Positions 26,012 to 34,404 of a stretch of 64,000 bases of DNA are shown in pieces. Below the pieces are notes generated by a model, which saw only the letters and a program-made list of their open reading frames with translations, was not told where the DNA came from and made no database searches. Numbering within the stretch: the first letter of the stretch is position 1; each line of letters starts with the position of its first letter. Position numbers and translations under genes: made by a program. Source of the stretch: Chitinophagaceae bacterium (GTDB lineage Bacteria; Bacteroidota; Bacteroidia; Chitinophagales; Chitinophagaceae); contig JALHRP010000003.1 in the NCBI GenBank assembly GCA_022841365.1, positions 1-64,000 of the forward strand, written 5' to 3'.

Positions 26012-29000
26012 ATGCAATCAAAAATATTAGAAGGGCTCGGAAAAAAATTCAAGGAGTTTAAGCCCAGCAGCTGGAGTATAGATAACCGCACGGCCATCTA
26101 TATCATCACCATTATTATTTCCGTATATGGGTTGTACAAATTCAATACAATGCCCAAGGAGCAATTTCCTGACATTGTGGTACCAACCATTTCAATAGCT
26201 ACCGTATATGTTGGTAATTCACCGGGCGATATTGAAAACCTTGTAACAAGACCCATTGAAAAACAAATTAAAAGCATCAGTGGTGCAAGGGTTATTAAAG
26301 TACAATCTACTTCGCAACAGGATTTTTCGTTGATCGTGGTGGAGTTTGATACAGATGTAAAAGTAGATCTGGCCAAACAAAAAGTAAAAGATGCCGTTGA
26401 CAAATCAAGAACCGATTTACCACAGGATCTTACAGTACAACCCGATGTGCAGGAATTTGCATTCAGCGAAATGCCCATCATGTTTGTAAATATCAGCGGC
26501 GATTTTGACCCCATCAAACTGAAACAATATGCAGATAACCTGCAGGACCGTTTTGAAGAACTGAAGGAAATCACCAGAGCAGATATTGTAGGTGCACCTG
26601 AGCGTGAAATACAAATCAATGCAGATCCATACCGCATGGCTGCTTCAAGAATTACATTCAATGATATTGAAAGTGCCATTGCAAGAGAGAACAATGATAT
26701 CAGCGGCGGACAAATTGAAATAGGTACCATGCAACGTACCGTTCGTGTACGTGGACAGTTTAACAGTGCATTCGATTTAAACAATATTATTGTAAAAGGT
26801 GTTAGCGGTGCCCCTGTTTATTTAAAAGACATTGCTACCATTAAAGATACCGTTAAGCAAAAAGAAAGCTTTGCCCGTTTAGATGGCAAAAATGTTATTA
26901 CACTCAACATTGTAAAACGCAGTGGCGAAAACCTGATTAATGCAGCTGATAAAATTAAAGCCGCAGTAAAAGAAATGCAGGACAATGATCTGTTACCAAA
27001 AGATCTGAAAGTAACCATTACCGGCGATCAGAGTAAGCAAACTAAAACATCGTTTAACGAACTGGTGAACACCATTGTCATAGGTTTTGTGTTGGTATTA
27101 TTAATCCTGATGTTCTTCATGGGTGTTACCAATGCCTTCTTTGTGGCATTAAGCGTACCGTTAAGTGTGTTTGTTGCCTTTTTATTTTTACCGGTTGCTG
27201 ACATTATTGTAGGTACACCTGTTACACTCAACTTTATTGTACTCTTTGCATTGTTGTTTGGCTTGGGTATTATTGTAGATGATGCCATTGTGGTCATTGA
27301 AAACACCCATCGTATTTACCATAACGGTAAAGTGCCTGTTGTACGCAGTGCCAAAGAAGCAGCAGGTGAAATCTTTATTCCCGTATTAGCAGGTACTGCT
27401 ACCACACTTGCACCATTTTTTCCGTTGCTTTTCTGGAAAGGGATCATTGGTAAGTTCATGATCTATCTGCCAACCATGTTGATCCTTACATTAGCTGCAT
27501 CATTGATTGTTGCTTTTATCATGAACCCGGTATTTGCCGTGAGCTTTATGAAACCGGAGGGTAGAGAATTTGATGACAGAAAGAGTGCCATCTTCCGTAA
27601 GTGGCATTGGTGGGCATTTATTTTCTTAGGCGCAGTAATGCATGTTGTGGGCAATCATGGCATTGGTAATTTCTTGTTCTTTATGGCATTGATGGCAGTA
27701 CTGAACCGTTTTGTGTTGAGAGATGCCATTTACTTCTTCCAGGAAAAAGTATTACCCAAACTCATGAACAGTTATGAGAACATGTTGCGTTGGGTATTAA
27801 AAGGATGGAGACCTGCATTGATGCTGACCTCTTTATTTATCCTCTTCCCCATTGCACTTGGTTTGTTGTTATTGCGTGGTAACTCTTCTACTTTTTTCCC
27901 GAGTGGTGATCCCAACTTTATTTATGTGTACTTGAAAATGCCGGTGGGTACTGATGTAAAGTATACCGATTCCGTTACACAACTGCTCGAAAAGAAAGTA
28001 TACAAAGTACTGGAGAAAGAAAAACCGGGAGCAGAGGGTTCTATTGTTGAAAGTATAATTGCAAATGTTGCAGTAAGTGCCAACAAGCCCGAAGATAATA
28101 ATCGCAGTGTACAACCAAACTTAGGTCGCATACAGGTTTCGTTTGTTGAGTTCGAGAAGCGTCATGGCAAATCAACAAAAGTTTATATTGATGAAATTCG
28201 TGAAAACATAAAAGGCATTCCCGGTGCAAGCATCAGTGTTGAGCAGGAAGGTGGTGGCCCTCCTACAGATCCTCCGGTGAACATTGAAATTGTAGGCGAC
28301 AACTTCAACAATATTGCAAAAGTTGCAACAGGACTATACAATTATCTTGATACAAACCGTGTGGAAGGTATTGACAACCTGTTGATGGATGTTGATTTGA
28401 ACAATCCTGAAATTACTGTTAGTGTTGACCGTGAACGTGCATTAATTGAAGGTGTAAGTACAGCGCAGGTGGGGCTTGAAATAAGAACGGCGCTGTTTGG
28501 TAAAGAAGTAAGCAAGCTGAAAGATGATGAGGATGAATATAAAATTCAATTGCGTTACAGTGATCTGCAGCGCAACAATATTCAGGATCTCATGAATATG
28601 AAAATCACGTTCCGTGATTTCAATACCGGTCAAATTAAACAGGTGCCGATCAATGCCATTGCAACGTTTGATTATACCAGTACCAGTGGTGGTGTAAAAC
28701 GGAAGAACCTTAAACGAACCATTCAATTACAATCGAACGTAGCAGATCCTACACAGGCTGCTCCGATCAATGCTGCATTGAAGTTGAAGATTGATGATTT
28801 TAAATCAAAGGTGAAAATACCGGAAGATGTCACCATCCGCCAAAGCGGACAAAGTGAGCAGGAAGCAGAAACATCTGCATTCCTTGGTACAGCGCTGGTG
28901 ATCGCCATTGGTTTGATCTTCCTCATCCTCGTGTTGCAGTTCAACAGTATGAGTAAGCCGTTTATCATCATTACAGAAATCTTCTTCAGCATCATTGGTG

Positions 29001-29581
29001 TAATGCTGGGTTATGCTATTACAGGAAAAGTAATTGCAACCATCATGTTGGGTGTAGGTATTGTAGGATTAGCCGGTATTGTAATTAAAAACGGTATTCT
29101 GTTGATTGAATTTACAGATGAACTCCGTGGCCGTGGTTATAAAACAAGAGAAGCAACCATACAGGCAGGGAAGATCCGTATCATTCCGGTATTGTTAACG
29201 GCACTGGCAACCATGCTTGGTTTATTACCGCTGGCAGTTGGTTTTAATATTGATTTCGTTTCCCTGTTCCAGCATCTCAACCCAAAGATTTTCTTTGGTG
29301 GTGATAGTGTGGTATTCTGGGGACCGCTTAGCTGGACTATTATCTATGGTTTAATCTTCGCCTTCTTCTTAACACTGATGATGGTGCCGAGTATGTACAT
29401 CATTGCAGAACGGTTAAGAAGGCCAATGGAAAAATTCTATGGTACCAGATATATTGCCCTGCTTGGTTTCCTCGGACCGTTCTTTTTCATCTTTGTAGGA
29501 ATCATGTATTTCGGAAGATTTATTCAAGGTAAAAAAGTTTGGGTGGGACAACAACGTAAAAGAGTTCCATCAAAAATATAA
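26012..29581 (+). CDS. RND efflux transporter permease subunit
   Basis: 1189 residues, inner-membrane proton-driven pump. Motifs: the first membrane helix after about residue 25, periplasmic porter domains, and LLFGLGIIVDDAIVVIENTHR with the twin Asp of the proton relay. A second helix bundle with GLAGIVIKNGILLIEFTDELRGRGY comes late. It is longer than the usual 1030-1060 residues. Extra hydrophobic segments lie in the mid region (about 525-585, RKWHWWAFIFLGAVMHVVGNHGIG) and at the C-terminus (about 1145-1175). Substrate unknown. Last gene of the TetR operon. Confidence 0.95.
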   Translation: MQSKILEGLGKKFKEFKPSSWSIDNRTAIYIITIIISVYGLYKFNTMPKEQFPDIVVPTISIATVYVGNSPGDIENLVTRPIEKQIKSISGARVIKVQSTSQQDFSLIVVEFDTDVKVDLAKQKVKDAVDKSRTDLPQDLTVQPDVQEFAFSEMPIMFVNISGDFDPIKLKQYADNLQDRFEELKEITRADIVGAPEREIQINADPYRMAASRITFNDIESAIARENNDISGGQIEIGTMQRTVRVRGQFNSAFDLNNIIVKGVSGAPVYLKDIATIKDTVKQKESFARLDGKNVITLNIVKRSGENLINAADKIKAAVKEMQDNDLLPKDLKVTITGDQSKQTKTSFNELVNTIVIGFVLVLLILMFFMGVTNAFFVALSVPLSVFVAFLFLPVADIIVGTPVTLNFIVLFALLFGLGIIVDDAIVVIENTHRIYHNGKVPVVRSAKEAAGEIFIPVLAGTATTLAPFFPLLFWKGIIGKFMIYLPTMLILTLAASLIVAFIMNPVFAVSFMKPEGREFDDRKSAIFRKWHWWAFIFLGAVMHVVGNHGIGNFLFFMALMAVLNRFVLRDAIYFFQEKVLPKLMNSYENMLRWVLKGWRPALMLTSLFILFPIALGLLLLRGNSSTFFPSGDPNFIYVYLKMPVGTDVKYTDSVTQLLEKKVYKVLEKEKPGAEGSIVESIIANVAVSANKPEDNNRSVQPNLGRIQVSFVEFEKRHGKSTKVYIDEIRENIKGIPGASISVEQEGGGPPTDPPVNIEIVGDNFNNIAKVATGLYNYLDTNRVEGIDNLLMDVDLNNPEITVSVDRERALIEGVSTAQVGLEIRTALFGKEVSKLKDDEDEYKIQLRYSDLQRNNIQDLMNMKITFRDFNTGQIKQVPINAIATFDYTSTSGGVKRKNLKRTIQLQSNVADPTQAAPINAALKLKIDDFKSKVKIPEDVTIRQSGQSEQEAETSAFLGTALVIAIGLIFLILVLQFNSMSKPFIIITEIFFSIIGVMLGYAITGKVIATIMLGVGIVGLAGIVIKNGILLIEFTDELRGRGYKTREATIQAGKIRIIPVLLTALATMLGLLPLAVGFNIDFVSLFQHLNPKIFFGGDSVVFWGPLSWTIIYGLIFAFFLTLMMVPSMYIIAERLRRPMEKFYGTRYIALLGFLGPFFFIFVGIMYFGRFIQGKKVWVGQQRKRVPSKI

Positions 29582-29628
29582 ACAGTACTGAGCGTAATTC
29601 GGCTTCGCTCATTACAGAAGCATAATAT

Positions 29629-29661
29629 AACCCTCTTCAGAATAGAAGAGGGTTTTCTTTT
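29629..29661 (+). terminator. Terminator of the RND operon
   Basis: Perfect 10-base stem AACCCTCTTC/GAAGAGGGTT (29629-29638 with 29645-29654) and a TTTTCTTTT tail. A further small palindrome, TGAGCG/CGCTCA, lies just upstream near 29590-29611. Confidence 0.9.
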
Positions 29662-29754
29662 ACCCTCCGAAGTTTTAGCGATGGCGGGTTTGTTTAACAA
29701 AATATTCATTCCTGTTTTCTGCGATACAATTAATTTCACAAAAAAATTATCATC

Positions 29755-30549
29755 ATGGCAACAGCACACGAAATTGATTACCGCATTGTTGGTGAAGAAA
29801 TGCAGTATGTAGAAATTGAACTCGATCCCAATGAAACAGCCATTGCAGAAGCAGGCAGTTTTATGTTGATGGATGAAGGCATACAGATGGAAACCATTTT
29901 TGGCGATGGCAGTGCCAACCAGGGCACAGGTGTATTAGGTAAATTATTTTCTGCAGGTAAACGATTACTCACCGGTGAAAGTTTATTCATGACCGCTTAC
30001 ACCAACATCGGACAGGGAAAAAAGATGGTAAGCTTTGCATCACCCTATCCCGGTAAAATTATTCCACTTGATTTGATGCGTTTAGGCGGGCCCGTTGTTT
30101 GTCAGAAAGATGCTTTTCTCTGCGCTGCAAAAGGAGTAAGCGTAGGCATTGCATTGCAACGTAAACTCGGCACCGGTTTATTTGGCGGCGAAGGTTTCAT
30201 TATGCAGAAATTAGAAGGTGATGGAATGGCGTTTGTACATGCCGGTGGTCATGTGTTTGAACGTGAACTGAAACCCGGCGAAGTGGTGAAGATAGATACA
30301 GGTTGTGTGGTGGCCTATACCCATCAGGTTGATTTTGATATTCAATTTGTAGGCGGCATTAAGAATACCATCTTTGGTGGCGAAGGGTTATTTTTTGCTA
30401 CGCTTCGTGGTCCGGGAAAAGTATGGATCCAGAGTTTACCTGTATCAAGATTGGCCAGCCGTATACTTTCTTATGGAAGAGGTGCCCGCAAAGAAGAAGG
30501 AAGCTTGCTGGGTGGTTTGGGTAATTTGCTGGATGGAGATGGAAGATGA
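29755..30549 (+). CDS. TIGR00266 / AIM24-like protein
   Basis: 264 residues, no signal peptide. Double-psi beta-helix type family: HEIDYRIVGEEMQYVEIELDPNETAIAEAGSFMLMD at the start, GESLFMTAYTN, FGGEGFIMQKLEGDGMAFVHAGGHV and a Gly-rich C-terminal tail (LLGGLGNLLDG). Bacterial members are of unknown function; the mitochondrial relative AIM24 affects inner-membrane organisation. Followed by a perfect terminator and the arsenic operon. Confidence 0.9.
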   Translation: MATAHEIDYRIVGEEMQYVEIELDPNETAIAEAGSFMLMDEGIQMETIFGDGSANQGTGVLGKLFSAGKRLLTGESLFMTAYTNIGQGKKMVSFASPYPGKIIPLDLMRLGGPVVCQKDAFLCAAKGVSVGIALQRKLGTGLFGGEGFIMQKLEGDGMAFVHAGGHVFERELKPGEVVKIDTGCVVAYTHQVDFDIQFVGGIKNTIFGGEGLFFATLRGPGKVWIQSLPVSRLASRILSYGRGARKEEGSLLGGLGNLLDGDGR

Positions 30550-30594
30550 TAAAGCTCATTATAACTGTCACCCTTCCTTCGTCGGTGTGACGAA

Positions 30595-30630
30595 AACAAA
30601 AAGCCGGAAAAATTTTTCCGGCTTTTTGTT
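30595..30630. terminator. Perfect bidirectional-type hairpin after the AIM24-like gene
   Basis: Arms of 18 bases (30595-30612 with 30613-30630) form one continuous palindrome with core AAAAAGCCGGAAAAA, flanked by T-runs on both strands. It insulates the arsenic operon that starts just downstream. Confidence 0.88.
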
Positions 30631-30728
30631 TGGAAATTTGAAATCGTTAATCGTATATTTGCGATATATAATTATCAGGACGAATCAATCGTCTTTTTAT
30701 TTGAACCGAATCATCGTATAAAAACGAT
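30629..30728 (+). promoter_or_regulatory. arsR promoter with two 16-base operator-like sites
   Basis: A TATATTTG -7 box (30654-30661) lies inside ATCGTATATTTGCGAT (30650-30665). A second copy, ATCGTATAAAAACGAT, is at 30713-30728, just ahead of the arsR start codon. Both share the pattern ATCGTAT-n5-CGAT. A TTTG at 30629-30632 is a possible -33 box (21-base spacing). Likely sites for ArsR autorepression. Confidence 0.65.
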
Positions 30729-30735
30729 TAATAAA

Positions 30736-31068
30736 ATGGCCATCCACAAAAAAGAAGAATTCAGCACCAAAGAGCAACATCTGGCAGCGTTTGCCAAAGC
30801 AATCAGTCACCCTGCACGCATTGCCATTCTGAGTGTATTGGCAAAACGTAACCAGTGTATTTGTGGTGAAATAGTAGATGTATTGCCATTGGCACAAAGT
30901 ACCGTAAGCCAGCACCTGAAAGAATTAAAAAATGCCGGTCTCATTGATGGTGAAACCGATGGACCACGCAGTTGCTATTGCATCAACTGGAAAGCCTTTG
31001 AAAAATTTAATGCCGAATTTCATTCACTCTTTGAAAAATTAAAAGAAGCCAATGCCAAATGCTGTTAA
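30736..31068 (+). CDS. arsR: ArsR family metalloregulator
   Basis: 110 residues, winged-helix repressor of the ArsR/SmtB family. Recognition helix region ...[20 protein letters not shown] (about 51-70). Candidate As(III) ligands are Cys41 and Cys43 (CICGE) at the start of the DNA-binding helices, with further Cys at 80, 82, 109 and 110. First gene of a four-gene set with a PAP2 phosphatase, arsM and a Cys-rich micro-ORF. It probably senses arsenite and derepresses the set. Confidence 0.9.
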   Translation: MAIHKKEEFSTKEQHLAAFAKAISHPARIAILSVLAKRNQCICGEIVDVLPLAQSTVSQHLKELKNAGLIDGETDGPRSCYCINWKAFEKFNAEFHSLFEKLKEANAKCC

Positions 31069-31092
31069 TCCTTCTTTACAACTAATCATATC

Positions 31093-32013
31093 ATGAAACC
31101 ATTCTCATTACTTCTTCTCAGTATCATCAGCAGTCAATTTTTGCTTGCTCAAACTGCAGCAACAAAACAAAAATCTGCTCCGCCTGCATGGGGTCATTAT
31201 AAAAAGTTACAACAACTGTCTGCAGCCCCTCAACCGGGAGAGGAAGCAACCGATCAACGCAGGTTTGACTTATCGCCTTTGCACAAACAGGTGACTGATC
31301 TTTCTGCAACAGAAGTGTTGGGTTTGGGCCGCATAAGAAAACCCTTTTATCTCAATGGAACCGAACAGTTTTCTGTTACTCCGCCACCGGCCAACAGTTC
31401 GGAACAAACAAAAGCTGAGTTGATTTTTTTACGGCAGTTGCAGCAACGCCGTTCAGAAGAAGACATCCGTGCATCGAAATATTATGCAACTATTTTTTAC
31501 CGTACCAGTTTACTTCCAGCCGATGCGGATTATGCAAGAATGCAGCGCAACTTGTTTCACATTGGCCGCTCCATCGGTACCTGGTTTAATGCAGACTCAT
31601 TACCGCTTACAGCAAAGCTTGCTGCCAATGTGTGGAAGGATGCCGAATTTTTAATCTGGAAATACAAAAATTATTTTCTCCGCATCCGGCCCGGAAAACT
31701 TGATACAACAATAAAATATCTTGAAGAAACGCCCTGGGCTGCCTATCCCAGCGGACATGCGACCAACTCCTATGTAAACGCTTATCTATTTTCCGCATTG
31801 ATTCCGGAGTTTGAATCGTTCTTTTTGAAAGATGCTTATGATATGGCACATTCAAGAGAGATTCTTGGGGTGCATTATCCCAGCGATTCAGAAAGCGGTC
31901 GCTTGCTTGCTTATGATTTGATACAACGGCTGATGAAGAATGAACAGTTTCAAAAAGATTTTGCTGCTGCAAAAGCAGAGATCAAACAAATAAAAAATAC
32001 AAAAGGATTCTAA
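31093..32013 (+). CDS. PAP2-family (acid) phosphatase, exported
   Basis: 306 residues. Signal peptide about 1-19 (ISSQFLLAQ). The full class-A acid phosphatase / PAP2 signature is present: KNYFLRIRP (KX6RP), PSGH in AAYPSGHATNSY, and SREILGVHYPSD (SRX5HX3D). It is a periplasmic phosphomonoesterase or phospholipid-type phosphatase of unknown substrate. It lies between arsR (24 bases upstream) and arsM (18 bases downstream), so it is co-transcribed and presumably arsenic-induced, an uncommon partner. Confidence 0.92.
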   Translation: MKPFSLLLLSIISSQFLLAQTAATKQKSAPPAWGHYKKLQQLSAAPQPGEEATDQRRFDLSPLHKQVTDLSATEVLGLGRIRKPFYLNGTEQFSVTPPPANSSEQTKAELIFLRQLQQRRSEEDIRASKYYATIFYRTSLLPADADYARMQRNLFHIGRSIGTWFNADSLPLTAKLAANVWKDAEFLIWKYKNYFLRIRPGKLDTTIKYLEETPWAAYPSGHATNSYVNAYLFSALIPEFESFFLKDAYDMAHSREILGVHYPSDSESGRLLAYDLIQRLMKNEQFQKDFAAAKAEIKQIKNTKGF

Positions 32014-32031
32014 ACATAAAATACATTGAAC

Positions 32032-32868
32032 ATGACAACAGAAACACAACTCAAAGAAATTGTAAAACAGAAGTACAGCGAAATCGCTTTACAGGATAAA
32101 GAAACCAATCAATCTTCCTGCTGTGGCGCAGGTGGCTGCTCAACTGAAGTGTATAATATCATGAGTGATGATTATACAAATCTGAACGGTTATAATCCCG
32201 ATGCAGATCTTGGATTAGGTTGCGGTTTACCAACGCAGTTTGCAAAAATCCGTCCGGGTGATACGGTGATTGATCTGGGTAGCGGTGCAGGCAACGATTG
32301 TTTTATTGCAGTTGCTGAAACCGGACCAACAGGTAAAGTAATTGGTATTGATTTTACGCCGGCTATGATTGATAAAGCAAGGACCAATGCAGAAAAAAGA
32401 GGATTGAACAATGTAGAGTTTCGTCAGGGCGATATTGAACACATGCCTGTTACTGCAAATACTGCAGATGTGGTGGTAAGTAATTGTGTGTTGAATTTAG
32501 TGCCGAATAAAGATGGCGTATTCAAAGATATTTTTCGTGTGTTGAAGGCTGGTGGTCATTTCAGTATTTCTGATGTGGTGTTGGTTGGTAATCTTCCGGA
32601 TGCATTGCGGAAAGATGCAGAGATGTATGCAGGTTGTGTTGCAGGTGCCATTCAGAAAGAAGTATATCTCGAACTGATTCAGCAAAACGGGTTTCAACAG
32701 ATCAACATCCAGAAAGAAAAAGCAATTGTTATTCCTGATGATATTCTGAAAAATTATTTGAACGAACAGGAGCTTGCCGATTTCAAACAAGGTAATACCG
32801 GCATCTTCTCCATCACCGTATTTGCACAAAAGCCGGCAGCCTGTGCACCGGGCAGCGGTTGTTGTTAA
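32032..32868 (+). CDS. arsM: Arsenite S-adenosylmethionine methyltransferase
   Basis: 278 residues from the ATG at 32032 (a TTG two codons earlier is possible). SAM-binding VIDLGSGAGNDCF at about 79-91. The Cys set of ArsM is visible: Cys30, Cys31 and Cys36 in an N-terminal SCCGAGGC, Cys64 in LGCGLP, Cys152 in SNCVLN and Cys202 in YAGCVAGA. The 50-residue spacing of the last two agrees with known ArsM enzymes. The C-terminus ends GSGCC. It methylates As(III) to less retained or volatile species in the cytoplasm. Confidence 0.95.
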   Translation: MTTETQLKEIVKQKYSEIALQDKETNQSSCCGAGGCSTEVYNIMSDDYTNLNGYNPDADLGLGCGLPTQFAKIRPGDTVIDLGSGAGNDCFIAVAETGPTGKVIGIDFTPAMIDKARTNAEKRGLNNVEFRQGDIEHMPVTANTADVVVSNCVLNLVPNKDGVFKDIFRVLKAGGHFSISDVVLVGNLPDALRKDAEMYAGCVAGAIQKEVYLELIQQNGFQQINIQKEKAIVIPDDILKNYLNEQELADFKQGNTGIFSITVFAQKPAACAPGSGCC

Positions 32869-32897
32869 TTCTTTTTTTTCATATAAACCTTAGCATC

Positions 32898-32981
32898 ATG
32901 AACACAAATCAAAATGATCCCGGATGTTGTGCAGGCAACAATGATTGTTGCGGCGGTATTACCGATATGGGATGTTGTTAA
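32898..32981 (+). CDS. Cys-rich 27-residue micro-ORF at the end of the arsenic operon
   Basis: Starts MNTNQNDPGCCAGNNDCC and ends GGITDMGCC: six Cys arranged as three CC pairs in 27 residues, with no other hydrophobic core. It begins 29 bases after arsM, and its stop codon touches the operon terminator. ArsR and ArsM in the same operon also end in CC. I recognise no family. A role in binding or handing over arsenite is inference from composition and context. Confidence 0.6.
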   Translation: MNTNQNDPGCCAGNNDCCGGITDMGCC

Positions 32982-33022
32982 AAAAGAGAGAGTCACGCTA
33001 CAGCGTGACTCTCTCTTTTTCT
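32981..33022 (+). terminator. Terminator of the arsenic operon
   Basis: A 19-base perfect stem (32981-32999 with 33002-33020) starting AAAAAGAGAG on the left arm, ending in TTTTT. It overlaps the last base of the micro-ORF stop codon. Confidence 0.92.
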
Positions 33023-33029
33023 CTTAAAC

Positions 33030-33056
33030 GGTCAGGCCATTTAAAATAGCCTGACC
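33030..33056 (-). terminator. Hairpin directly after the NTF2-like gene
   Basis: GGTCAGGC (33030-33037) pairs with GCCTGACC (33049-33056), immediately after the minus-strand stop codon. The T-run is poor (GTTTAAG). Confidence 0.55.
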
Positions 33057-33500
33057 TTATGGAATTAATTTTGTTGCATGCCGGCTTACTAATAACCAAC
33101 CGTTCTGTCTTTTGGCATACACTTCGGTATATAATAACTGAAGTTCAACAGCAACACCGTTTACAACTACATTGAAATTGCCTTTACCATTAACAATTAC
33201 AAAACCTTTGTATACTCTTGCGGTTGCTTCCGTTACCTGTACGCTGTTCATTATCAGCTTACCGCTATGTAAATCTTCCGTGACTTCTTTTTTATTCTGT
33301 ACCCATCCGTTTGAGTGAACATACTGTATGCGTTCATCGAGTATGTTGTTGAGTGAGTCTAATTTTTTCTGCACCATCCAGCGAAACTTTGTTTCATGCA
33401 GCTTCAACACAAATTTTTCAGTGGCAGATTCTTCTTTTGTTTTTTGTGCATGAGCAATTGATCCCAAAAGGAGAAAGAAAATAAGAAAGCATTGTTTCAT
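33057..33500 (-). CDS. NTF2-like (SnoaL/DUF4440) exported protein
   Basis: 147 residues. Signal peptide 1-18 (LLLGSIAHAQ). The mature part has the cone-fold pattern of NTF2-like proteins: KLHETKFRWMVQKKLDSLNNILDERIQYVHSNG, VTEATARVYKGFVIVNGKG and a final LYTEVYAKRQNGWLLVSRHATKL. It may be an enzyme or a binding protein; nothing decides which. It converges with the arsenic operon. Confidence 0.82.
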   Translation of the reverse strand: MKQCFLIFFLLLGSIAHAQKTKEESATEKFVLKLHETKFRWMVQKKLDSLNNILDERIQYVHSNGWVQNKKEVTEDLHSGKLIMNSVQVTEATARVYKGFVIVNGKGNFNVVVNGVAVELQLLYTEVYAKRQNGWLLVSRHATKLIP

Positions 33501-33520
33501 GTAAGATTGTTTGTCCGAAA

Positions 33521-33553
33521 CAAATGTAAAGCCGGGAAGGCGGAAAGACGAAA
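33521..33553 (-). promoter_or_regulatory. Promoter of the NTF2-like gene
   Basis: On the minus strand TACATTTG (33528-33521) is a perfect -7 box, with TTTCG 20 bases upstream as a near -33 box. The start codon is 21 bases downstream. Confidence 0.55.
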
Positions 33554-33570
33554 AGAAAAATCAGGTACAC

Positions 33571-33597
33571 AAAAAACCCCGGCATTGCTGTCGGGGT
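33571..33597 (-). terminator. Terminator of adk
   Basis: ACCCCG/CGGGGT (33576-33581 with 33592-33597), followed on the minus strand by TTTTTTGTG. Confidence 0.85.
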
Positions 33598-33637
33598 CAA
33601 TTCATTATAAGAAAAAGTTTGATGCTGCCGGTAAACT

Positions 33638-34219
33638 TCAGGCGGGCATGTGTACTTCAATTTCCTTTTGCAACGATTCAAAAATATCATCAATAGAACC
33701 TTCACCTTTTATAGCAGCCAGTTTATCAAACTGTTTGTAATAATCTGCCACAACAGAAGTTTTGTTTCTGTACTCTGTAATTCTTGCACGGATCACTTCT
33801 TCGTTGGTATCATCACTCCTTCCGCTGGTTAAACCACGGTTGAGCAATCGTTTAATCAGTTCATCTTCAGATACCAGCAACGAAATCATGGCATTGATCT
33901 GTGTGCCTTTCAGCTTCAGTAATTTATCCAGAGCTTCGGCCTGTGCTACGGTACGGGGGAACCCGTCGAATAAAAAACCTTTGGCCTGCGGATTGGCATC
34001 CAGCGCAGAACTGATCATCCCGATCACCACTTCATCGGGCACCAGCTGACCCTTATCCATTATTTTTTTGGCTTCCATTCCCAATGGCGTTTGGGCAGCA
34101 ATTTCGCTGCGCAGCAAATCACCTGTGCTCAGGTGTTTTAAACCATATTTTGCAATCAGCCGTTCAGACTGCGTTCCTTTTCCGCTCCCCGGAGGGCCAA
34201 ATAAAATCAAATTAAACAT
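33638..34219 (-). CDS. adk: Adenylate kinase
   Basis: 193 residues from the ATG at 34219. An earlier in-frame start adds 14 residues not found in the family. Interconverts ATP + AMP and 2 ADP. P-loop GPPGSGKGTQ (8-17), LSTGDLLRSEI, FLFDGFPRTVAQAEAL and the short form of the lid (LLNRGLTSGRSDDT) without zinc Cys. Normal length for the short-lid class. Confidence 0.97.
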   Translation of the reverse strand: MFNLILFGPPGSGKGTQSERLIAKYGLKHLSTGDLLRSEIAAQTPLGMEAKKIMDKGQLVPDEVVIGMISSALDANPQAKGFLFDGFPRTVAQAEALDKLLKLKGTQINAMISLLVSEDELIKRLLNRGLTSGRSDDTNEEVIRARITEYRNKTSVVADYYKQFDKLAAIKGEGSIDDIFESLQKEIEVHMPA

Positions 34220-34404
34220 AAGCGCATGTAACCTTGGTAAGGCTGTAAATATAAACAGCATCGTTTAATATTTTGCAAACTGAACCGAATTTGACCAAAC
34301 TTGTTATAACAGAACAACCATTTGTTAATATTGCCGGCTTGTCGGGTGTACGACATCTGAACGGGCATCACATTTCGTAACTTCATGAAACAATTGAACA
34401 GATC

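Noticed and set aside
25561-26097. Minus-strand 178-codon frame across the adaptor-pump gap
   Set aside because: It overlaps two well-supported efflux genes and the attenuator-like hairpin, and its product resembles no family.
30595-30630. Long palindrome as an ArsR operator
   Set aside because: The flanking T-runs and position directly after the AIM24-like gene mark it as a terminator; the ATCGTAT-type repeats downstream fit an operator better.
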